DNA of 49,174 nt, taken from Lingula anatina (Eukaryota > Brachiopoda > Lingulata > Lingulida > Lingulidae). Numbering within the stretch: position 1 is the stretch's first letter; each line of letters begins with the position of its first letter. The notes under the pieces are model-generated. The model saw nothing but the letters and a program-made list of their open reading frames with translations. It ran no database searches and was not told where the DNA came from. Shown here piece by piece: positions 13,301 to 24,375 of the stretch. Position numbers and translations under genes: made by a program. The stretch covers positions 1-49,174 of the forward strand of contig NW_019773778.1 in NCBI RefSeq assembly GCF_001039355.2. The letters run 5' to 3'.

Positions 13301-16300
13301 ACGGCAAGTCCCTGATATTCAGCCTTATCTTTGATTGGTCCGGATTTGAACAAAGCGCGCTTTGACTCGTTCGCGTTCATTGGCTAGATCGTTCAATGAG
13401 TCATTGAGTGCGGGCTTTAAATTTGATTGGCGGGCGGCGGGGGCACTCGAATCTGGTCAGAGGTTACTTGACACGATGGAGATAGGCTACAGTGAAAAGG
13501 TTAGTGTCAAGTNNNNNNNNNNNNNNNNNNNNNNNNNNNNNNNNNNNNNNNNNNNNNNNNNNNNNNNNNNNNNNNNNNNNNNNNNNNNNNNNNNNNNNNN
13601 NNNNNNNNNNNNNNNNNNNNNNNNNNNNNNNNNNNNNNNNNNNNNNNNNNNNNNNNNNNNNNNNNNNNNNNNNNNNNNNNNNNNNNNNNNNNNNNNNNNN
13701 NNNNNNNNNNNNNNNNNNNNNNNNNNNNNNNNNNNNNNNNNNNNNNNNNNNNNNNNNNNNNNNNNNNNNNNNNNNNNNNNNNNNNNNNNNNNNNNNNNNN
13801 NNNNNNNNNNNNNNNNNNNNNNNNNNNNNNNNNNNNNNNNNNNNNNNNNNNNNNNNNNNNNNNNNNNNNNNNNNNNNNNNNNNNNNNNNNNNNNNNNNNN
13901 NNNNNNNNNNNNNNNNNNNNNNNNNNNNNNNNNNNNNNNNNNNNNNNNNNNNNNNNNNNNNNNNNNNNNNNNNNNNNNNNNNNNNNNNNNNNNNNNNNNN
14001 NNNNNNNNNNNNNNNNNNNNNNNNNNNNNNNNNNNNNNNCACCCTGAGCTTCAGAGCTAACTTGACACTAACCTTTTCACTGTAGCCTATCTCCATCGTG
14101 TCAAGTAACCTCTGACGAAAATAGTTTGACCTATTTTATATAAGCCAATCGAATCCATGTTTCAAAATTTTTCACCAAAGTTTGGTGAAAACGCTGATTG
14201 GTTGATCGTCAATCGGCAATCCTCGGCTGATTCCGCAAGCTCCATACTAACAACATAGTTATTGTCGAGTGCGGAGACATCCGAGTAGTTCCGAGTGGTT
14301 CCGAGTGCATAACCGTACACAAAGAAAGCATGGAGTATATCGGAATTGAAACCAGAGCAGTATGATGCCCTGCATCATTATCTACTGAGGGATGATGTAT
14401 TTTGCGTGCTGCCCACAGGTTATGGCAAGTCCCTGATATTCAGCCTTATCTTTGCTTGGTCTGGATTTGAACAAAGCGCGCTTTGGCTCGTTCGCGTTCA
14501 TTGGCTAGATCGTTCAATGAGTCATTGAGTGCGGGCTTTAAATTTGATTGGCGGGCGGCGGGGGCACTCGAATCTGGTCAGAGGTTACTTGACACGATGG
14601 AGATAGGCTACAGTGAAAAGGTTAGTGTCAAGTTAGCTCTGAAGCTCAGGGTGTTGCAGGACCATATGGCCAGAATTATACAACTGACCGTTTTACCTCT
14701 TATTTTTAAGACCCGTCTAGAACCAGTTTCCTCGAGTCAAGGCACAACTGTGAATGCAACCATATTCAGCGCTTTTGCCGCCAAGGACAGCGACTCCTCC
14801 CGCCTGCATGTACAGCTGACACAAGATAAACAAGGTAAAACGCAGCGTGAAAATCTAAAAAAATATATAAATTTGACAAAGTAGTGCGTTGTATAGTAGT
14901 TTCTCCTAACCATCCTAGGATTAAATGAATAGACAATATATTATACGGTTTAACCAACATATTATAGATCTCAGTTCTATCTTAATGTTTCAGAAAACAC
15001 TTGGGGCCCACTTGTTTGATACCAGTTTGCCAGTGTCCTCTGAAACCCGGAGTGACGTGTTTAAACTGTGGATATCCAGCAAACACAGAACGTTATCAGA
15101 ACGTAATCATATCGCTAATATAACCATAAAACGTTGTGGTAACGTAGTGGCCACTTTATGAAACGTTCTGTGTTTGCTGGGACTTTATTAATAGGAAAAC
15201 GTCTCTTTGAAAATTGATGTGAGTAACGTGCATTTACTTAGCTTCCGTATGATCATAATGTCGTATATTCCCCACAGACATGGCGGTGTATGTCCAGAGT
15301 GACCTCGTGTCCCCTACACTGCTCCAGACCGGAAGTGCCAGCTTCAACAACCTCGATCTGGAGTACAATGATACCACCAAGACGCTGCTGGCAAGCTTTG
15401 GATCGGGTAAGGCTGGATAGGGTTCAGTTAGAATTCAATTGGTACGCGAGCATATCTCATTTAAACATTGGTCAATTACCAAAATCAGCGATGAAACATT
15501 TTAGGCTTACATACTAATGCCTGTTAGCTTGAATAGATAGCTTTATTTGCGGTTATATAGAAAGTAAACTTTTGGAAATCACGCATCACTGTTAGTACAT
15601 GGAATATTGTTGCTATTTGTTCATAAGGATTATTAGTAATTAAATAATGAGTCAAACAACTGATGAGAAAAGAAATCAATTTAAGGACAAACCTTTCTTT
15701 TCATAAGGCGTCACGGTCAATGTGACGAAAGGCGTAGGACTTCTCATGTTCGCTGTGGTCGTTCCCGATGAGTATCAGTCGAACACCACCGGTCTGATGG
15801 GCAACTACGATGGCAATGTCAGCAATGACCTGGAGGCTAGGAACGGGACCATCCTGGCCAGCAACGCCACCGAGAGTGACATCTACAATTATTTCGGGGA
15901 AACCTGTGAGTAAACATGAAACTTTGTTAGTTTAGGAAAATCGGGTAAAAAGTATTGAAAAAAAATTTTGCGTGGGCGTTTTAAAGTCGACTTTGATGTA
16001 AAACTACTTTTGTCATCACTAATTTTAACTCCCATTACTTACTAATAAACATATTGTCTGCAGCATCCCGTTACAATGAAAATGAAATGTTCTTTAACCC
16101 ATCCCAAACATGTTCTTATTTCAACCACCATATGTCATTCTAGGGCGCATTTCCCAAGCAGAATCCATATTCTACTATGCGTCCGGATACTCCACGGTGA
16201 ACTACACCGACACCAGCTTCGTCCCGACATATTCCGAGGACCTCCAGTCCATCTACGGGAACACAAAGTACCAAGCAGCGGTCAGCAAGTGTGGAAGCGA

Positions 16301-18283
16301 CCTCCAGTGCCTCTATGACTTCCTGCTTACGGACAACGAAGCACTGGCCAACAGCACGAAAAGCTTTGACGAGACCAGTAAAGCGACAAGTGTAGAAGCA
16401 GGTAAAGATTTGTCGTCTGCCATTCTTGGTGCCATCTGACGATCGCGGTGGAAACTGTCATCAGGCATGAAATAGGATTTGATCTATAAAATCATTCGAA
16501 CGGTTTTTCAAAGCGCTAATAACCAACCTTTGATTTAACATCCAACGCATCTTATTTTCGGTGCTGTAAAATGATACCACATCGCCTGTCCCCCTTCCTA
16601 TACCCTTGCTGTGCCATCCATTCTTTTCACTTGTTGTGTGCAGGTGCATCTAAAACGGGCGAGTGTATACATCCTAAATTGTAACCTTGAACGTCCTTTA
16701 TGGTAAAATACGCTGTCATTTCAGAAAACCGAAGCCCGAACATCACATCTGCCCCAGTCGGACCTATACAACTGACGGTCAACCAAGTAGGCTCGTATAC
16801 TATAGAGTTTGTTGATCCAGACAGCGGCGACACTGTTACTCCAAGAATAGCGTACAGCATCAGCGATTCCAACATCACCACACTGTCAGCGACATCTGTC
16901 CAGGTGAACGTGAACCCTACCAGTACCAGTATTACACAGCCTGTAGGGTACGTGCTTAACATTAATTAGAAATATTATTTGACATCGTTTATTTTTCTAA
17001 TTTTTCGGAAAGCGTACCTGTGTATAGATACATGGCTATTGGCGATGTTTAGGGGATTTGTATGGGATGTTGTTCGTTACTGGAAGTGGTCATATTGAAT
17101 ATACCGTGTAAATCTATAAACAGTGATATACATGTAGCCACTTGAGTTTAACCATCAGTATTAAGAATCATGCAGTGTTGAACAATAAAGGAACATTGGA
17201 AGTAAAGTTATATATGTTTATTTCCAGTCTGATACTGACCGATAACAAAGGCGGTTCTACCACGTGGACGGTGACAGCTGACCTTTGCTCTGGCTGCAGT
17301 AACAGAGGCAGCTGTCTGTTTAACCAGCTACGAGCAGGACAACTAGTGGACGCCAGTGTCCGGTTGGTGGAATGTGAATGTGACACGGGGTATACTGGTA
17401 GGTGGCAATGTGTGTCTGCTTGCGTGCCTGTAAAACTCATGATCAGTGGGTTTATTTTTCGATGGATTCTCTTGACATTTACCTTGTCAACTGCATCGTG
17501 CTAAGTCCACGAACAAGTTGCAAACTTTCTTTGAAGCTTGATATGTAACGCAGAGTGCAAAATCGATTTACACTTATTGTAATTTTGCTAAATCACCATT
17601 CGTCCACTCATTAAATGGATAACCACACTACTACATCTTTACATCGACATATTTATCACCTCCTTCCCTTCGCCCACTTTCATCAGGTAATGACTGCGAA
17701 CAGGAGGTCGATGGATGCGCCAACAATCCATGCCCCGCAGTGGCCAACTGCACTGACTTGACGCCTGCGCAGGAAGTCGCCCAAAACAGGAGCTTCATTT
17801 GCACGTGCCCATCTGGCTATGAGACCCTTGGCTCGAAATGCAAAGGTAGAGCAAGATTCTCTTTAAAGTCGTGGCACATTTATCGTTCTTCAATAAGTTA
17901 ATGAAAAGCAAGTAGACGTAAATGTTGCTTGAATGCAGGTGAGCAAATCACCAAATGAATAAAGGGATGAATAATAGCTGAATGTTTAACGTATCATATG
18001 ATATCATATGGCGCATGCTTTTTACTTTTGTTTGGATAATAAATAAGGCCACCATACTGATCGATTAGAATGATCTATGAAATAGATAAACATATCTGAA
18101 CATCGTCTTTTATTTTTAGACATTGACGAATGCCTAAGCGACAGCAGTAACACGTGCAACGCCTCCATCTCTACATGTGCCAACACGGACGGCTCGTTCT
18201 CTTGCACGTGTAACACCGGGTACAGGAACACCGACACGCAGACGTGTACTGGTAAGCACAGCATTTCCCATGTGCTTTTCAGC

Positions 18284-18333
<50 letters not shown>

Positions 18334-20264
18334 AATCGAGTGTTATTACTCACCTATCTTAAACTTATTTCTTTTCATTTATTTATTAAGTTTGTTTCTG
18401 TTAGCCCTTTTTGTTCGTGTCTTTATAGGAAACAATTCAAACTATTAGGGCATTTATATAATTAAAAGTGTTGTAGTTGCTTGGTTTTCTTAACGTACGA
18501 TTCATAGTAATATTTCTGATAACTAGCTAGGTTTTTATGCAAAATCATCAATTTCCACAGACATAAACGAGTGTACCGCCAGAACAGATGGCTGTCAGCA
18601 GATTTGTACCAATAGCATAGGCAGTTTCACCTGTTCCTGCCAAACTGGGTACAATCTGAACAGTGACGGCAAGACGTGCACGCTTACAGGTATGTCAATT
18701 GTGTGTGTAATTTTATGCATGTATACGTACTTTTTTTTACGTCTTTCGTCCTTGAGGTAGTAATAGCTAAATGAAATGAAATAAACAACACACGGCTTGG
18801 TAGGTTCCAGCACAGTTATTTTGGCGGTTTTCAATGTACCTTTTCATTATGTGGCCTTTGCATACCAATATGTAAAAGTAATTCTTATTAATAGATGCCG
18901 CGGTGTGTGCCAGCAGCTCTTGTGTGTCTCCAGCCTCTTGTTACAACAACAATGGCGCCGCAGCTTGCTTCTGTCCCCCTGGTTACATCCTTCTGAGTGA
19001 TGGTGTCACATGTAATGGTAAGTGTCGGCATTTTGTAAGAAAATAAGTAGTGTTACACTGAATTTTACTCTGAGTATTGGGCATTGCCTTTTGAGTATTA
19101 TTTGAATAATAAGATAAATTATACCTGGGCTCGTTTATTCCAGACATAGACGAGTGCAGCACGGACAACCAGTGCAGCCCGACATCTGCCTGTGAAAACA
19201 CACAAGGCAGTTACACATGCGCGTGCGCAGTAGGTTTCCGGCTTGAGGCTGACATGAGGACGTGCACAGGTAAGTGGTAATGCGAAATGACTGCAGACTA
19301 ACGTTTATTGTTTTTCTACTGCTATTGCCTTTGAAGAAGTACAAATAAGTAGTTATTTTCTGTAGGAATAAGGTTTTGTAAAAATTGCCAAGATAATTAA
19401 AATGGTAACGATATAAGATAGATAAATGAAACATATTGAAATCAAATTATGTATTGTGAACATAAAAGGGGACGAAATGTTTCTTCAATGTCCACATCTT
19501 GATATTAAAATCGAGCTAAAACATGACAAGAATAGAGCAGAAAATTTAGGAAAAGCCAATTATCACAGTTACGGGCAGCAGAAATCATACGTATTTGTCC
19601 CAGAGAGCACATTTCAAACATTTATACGAAAATTATTGTCTCTTTTCGTTTTCTAGCATGCGATTCCTTGCACTGGGGTGCCGGCTGTTCCAATCTCTGT
19701 GACTGCAGCGCACGCTCCACGCGCTGTGACAGCGTCATCGGCTGTACCGACTGTGTCCCTGGATACGAGGGTCAAAACTGTAACAACGACATAGACGAGT
19801 GTGCCCTGAATGCGACTTTATGTGGTGTGAATGCCCAATGCAGCAACACACAGGGCTCTTATGACTGCACATGTTTAGCGGGATATACTAAAAACAGTAA
19901 TGGAGTGTGCATAGGTAAGCGGTCGCCATAAAAACGCCATTGGTGTTTCATTGCTTCACGAGATGTTGGGTTTTGCATAAATGGATCTCTTTTGTAAATC
20001 TACCCCATAACCGCATTTGCCTTTCAGTTTAGAAAAAATATATTGCGCAATGTTTCTTAAGTCTCATTTGCTATAAAAACGTTGGCAATTGAAATTTATG
20101 GATTTCCTACAAAAGTAATCATTTCACGCTTACTGTGGAATCTTTAATAAAGAAAGTACATTTAACTTTCGAATGCCATTGTTACTATATTATAAGAAAT
20201 ATCAATAAGGTCTTCTTGTTATTATGCTAACAATTATGATATATATATATATATTGTCACTTTC

Positions 20265-20306
<42 letters not shown>

Positions 20307-22477
20307 GATATCAATGAGTGTGCTGCCGCCACTGACGGTTGTGAACAGGTGTGTAATAACTCACCTGGCAGCTACACCTGTGGTTGTAACCCCGGGTACA
20401 CCTTGACCAACTCCACACACTGCACAGGTAAGTACTGGCAGCATTCTTTTCCAATGACACTTATTCTTGCCTGAGCCTCTCGCCGTTAACATGCCAATCT
20501 ATTCAACAAAAACGCTTTCTTTGAAGATGCTTTTTATCCCAAAAGTTTCGTTAGTTTGAGTATTTCGGAAAAATATGCCGATTTGTACTTTTGGACATTT
20601 TTTGAAGCAATAAGCAAGGGCTTGCCTGAATCCTTGTGAATGTTTGGTAGTGCAGATGTCTTTTGTTATATTGTGGTTACGCAACAATTAACACGGATAA
20701 GTCTTGCATCGATAAATTCTACAAAGTAAAGAAAATCTCATCGTGCGGAAATTTCATCAAATGTTTAATCTCTGTAGGAGCAAATCGATACATTTTAGAA
20801 CAATTTGTATTTAAATTTTTTTCCATTGAAATGAACACACATTTTCCTTTCACAGACGTAGACGAGTGTCTCCTTCAGACGGACAACTGTGACCACGTAT
20901 GTTCCAACACTGTTGGAAGTTTCAGGTGTTCTTGCTTCAACTCGGATTACCAGTTGGCTCTCAATGGATACACCTGTAACAAAGGTGAGATTGAAATGGA
21001 ACTTCGGTAATATTATTGATATTTTCTTTGCTCGAAAAGACAAGGAGTTCGGAAAGTCCATTTGCTTAGGTGTCTGGTATTCACCAGAACGTCAAACGGA
21101 AGAATCCTGCAAACATATTCGACAGATTAAACGAACAGATTAGCTAGATAGAACTTTCTTTTCTCCTTTTTATCACATTAAAGCACCTGTGTTTGGAATC
21201 AGCATACACAATTACTCACCATCTCTGTTATCCTAAATTTCCAGTGGCGAATGCTTCCCTCCAAGCTTGTATTGATGCCGGGCTGAACTGTAACCAGGGT
21301 TTGTGTAATGCTACGGCAAGTCCACCCGTGTGTTTCTGTCGCAGTGGCTATCAGCTACAAGGCAATGAGACCTGTATAGGTGAGTGTGTTTTACTATCGT
21401 GAATCGATATTTCATGTCACTTATTCCACCTACAGTTACGGATGCCAAAAGTATTGTTCATTATAATAATAATGGCTGTTTTGCAGTATTTTCTTGCAAC
21501 AGCTATGTATGGTTAAATAAGGTGCATTATTTCATATCTATTGCTTTTCTCTATACTTAGACATTGATGAATGTGCCCAGAACCTGGATGACTGTAACAG
21601 TAACACCAGCACATGTAACAACAACGACGGCAGCTACACGTGTAGTTGTAATAGCGGGTTCCTGCTGGAACAGAGTGACCAAAGGACTTGTAACGGTCAG
21701 TATGTCCAGTGTGTCCTTCTCGCGTGCTGCTTTTCCATGAATACTGAGTCGTTAAGTACATGAAACCTGTTACAGAACACATAGTTTTGGATGTGCTTAC
21801 TTTTTGTAACATATTCGACCGATTGTTTCTTTTTAAATCTAAGAGGTTTAAAGTCCTTCTAGTTCTGCAAATACTACGTAGTAGTACAGTGTAGTACTAT
21901 TTTAATGTTGTAAGGGGCCAAACATAAAAAGATTTAGCAGATTCCACTACATATCAATATCACCATCTGTAATGTGCTGTTTTCATGCTTTATGTCATGT
22001 TTTTACAGATATTAACGAATGTGACACAACCAACAATTGTGCTTCCAATGCCCAATGTACAAACACATTTGGTTCCTATACGTGCGCATGTAACCAAGGC
22101 TACAGCGGTGACGGCCAAACGTGCACCAATGTCGACGAATGCTTGACCACGCCTTGCCATACGAACGCCACGTGTAGGGACACCATTGGTTCATACACGT
22201 GCACGTGCAATTCTGGATTTTCTGGCAATGGTCAGACGTGCTCGGACATTGATGAGTGCACGACGACCAATGACTGTAGTCCTAACGCTGACTGTACCAA
22301 CACTGTGGGAAGTTACACCTGTGCTTGTAAGAGTGCGTTTATTGGAAATGGAACGGATTGCAAAGCCTTACAAGGCATCAAAGGTGAGGGGATGTAATCA
22401 TTAGTAAAGATGAAAGCGGTAGTTTAAAAGCCAATACATAGCTATAGTAACAGCTATAGTTTATATACATCTTAAGA

Positions 22478-22514
<37 letters not shown>

Positions 22515-23108
22515 TCTGTTGTTGTTGTTGTTTTTATTATTTTTCTATGGCAGTTGTTTTATCTTAACTAATTGGCAGTCCAGAATCTTTATGTTAGCCA
22601 ATGCTCTTCGAAGGATACGGAGAATAAAGATAAACAGCTAAAATTGCTTAGCCTATGTCTGCCCCTTCATAGTAATTTAAATAATGTATGATTACGTCAT
22701 ATGTAAGGCATGTTTGTTTTCCATTGCAGTGAAAATGGTCTTTGATGAAGTTTATTCGCCAACTAAATACCAAACCGGATCTGCCGACTATCAAATACTG
22801 TTGAGAACCGTAAGTATCTTCAAGAAGTATGGAAGAACACGGAAGCGTTGCCGATGGTTCTTCGTTATTGCACGATTTATCAGTTTTATTATTAGTTTAT
22901 GTAACATTGTACATTTAAACCCATTTTGCTTGTAATTTGCAGGTTGTCATTTATAGTTATATAACACATCGTCTCAATGAGTGATACACAGTCGTTAAAA
23001 GATATATTTGTTTTCAGCTCGAAGACTTCTACAGGAGCTACCCAGGCTTCTACCGTATTGACATAACGTCGATAGAGTAAGTCAATCAGTCAGTCTTTCC
23101 GTCAATGA

Positions 23109-23165
<57 letters not shown>

Positions 23166-23496
23166 ACACACGAGCGTGCGCGAACGTTTGCAATTTTTGT
23201 AAGATAATTAAAATTAAAAATAATTAAACCAACATTGCTTTCGTGTGTCAAAAAACAGGGAATCTTCCCTATAAATATCTTGCTCGCATACTCGCATTTC
23301 AGGAACGGTAGTGTTGTTGTCTACTACACCGTGCAGCTGAACACCACGGCTCCAGAGAATGAGACGGAGACCAACCTTTCCCTGTACATTCTCAATGGAG
23401 TCCAGGCGGCCAACAACAGGCTTGTAGACCCAGGGACTGGGACAGCGACATTTACGCTTCTCAGAACACCTGACTTGGTCATAGGAAGTGTAACAG

Positions 23497-23540
<44 letters not shown>

Positions 23541-24336
23541 CAGGTATCTTCCAAGTTTCAGAAACATTAAGAAAAACAAAAGTGGTGCTGTATGGTATGC
23601 GGATTTGATTTTCAGTTTTTATAATGTGTTCCATTTCCTTTTATTTGGTACACGCTTTTAAGTTAATTTTTTAGAAAATGCTGTATGAAAACCCAGATAA
23701 TATATCGTCTTTCATTGAACAGATATCGACGAATGTCTGCGGAACAACGGTGACTGCGACAGCAATGCTGCGTGCGCCAATACTGTCGGCAGCTACACCT
23801 GTACTTGTAACTCGGGTTACCATGGAAACGGCTTCAGATGTGACAGAGACACAACGTACAGAGGTAAGAGAGTCGTATTTGAAAGTCGATAACCTATCAG
23901 TACTTCAAATATCTTTGTATTAGTTTAAGGTATGATACATAGACGCCTTAGTTGTGATTAAGCCGATGTTATATGTTGCAATATGTAAGAAAAGTTGCGT
24001 TAAGAACTGATCATGTGTCGTTAGAAATTTGCCTTTGTTTGTCTAACCCGAAAGTCATTAACAGTGATGGTATCTTTTTGCAAAAAATTGATTTTTTAGA
24101 TTTTAGTAGATTAAATGGTCACCTTGTTTCTATCTTCTAGTCAATATGACGTTAGATGTAGTTGACCCGACGCCGTACCAGAACCCTTCTTCTGCTGAAC
24201 GCGTTATCCTCACCAAGTCGGTAAGTCTTTTTTTTCTCTTGAATTTTGACGTCAAGATTATTTGAATTTGGCTTCACTTCACCGCACCACGTGAAACTAT
24301 TCTTTCAAAAAAAAAATATATATATATATAAATAAA

Positions 24337-24375
<39 letters not shown>

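Larger units (their letters stand above)
12911..14661 (+). mobile_element. Small TIR DNA transposon with 8-bp target duplication and a RecQ-like helicase fragment; present twice around an assembly gap
   Basis: Outer flanks are the direct repeat TTGCAGGA at 12911-12918 and 14654-14661. Inside are 77-bp perfect terminal inverted repeats (12919-12995 and 14577-14653, starting CACCCTGAGC). A complete 614-bp copy spans 14040-14653. A second copy, 12919-13512, runs into the Ns, missing its last 20 bp, with four differences from the first. Each copy encodes on the plus strand [15 protein letters not shown], then [10 protein letters not shown] (RecQ-type Q motif and Walker A), after which similarity ends. 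It is therefore a non-autonomous derivative. It sits in the VWD intron and need not harm the gene. Superfamily is unclear: an 8-bp duplication suggests hAT, P or Merlin-like groups. Confidence 0.8.

Noticed and set aside
14346-14528. Open frame with Walker A motif as an independent helicase gene
   Set aside because: Only the first helicase motifs are present, enclosed in transposon termini, and the frame ends soon after.
14660-14710. Upstream in-frame acceptor for exon 18 as the main splice site
   Set aside because: It would insert 17 residues into the VWD where MUC4 has none. The 14711 AAG acceptor has a good pyrimidine tract. Kept only as a possible variant.
16064-16143. Alternative acceptor after TCTGCAG at 16063 for VWD exon 21
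   Set aside because: The frame meets a stop (tag at 16141-16143). Using that TAG as the acceptor instead restores FGETWRISQAES, which fits the family.
23497-23543. Poly-isoleucine extension of SEA1 by use of the second ACAG|GT donor
   Set aside because: The extension changes the phase from 1 to 0 and would shift the frame of the next EGF exon.
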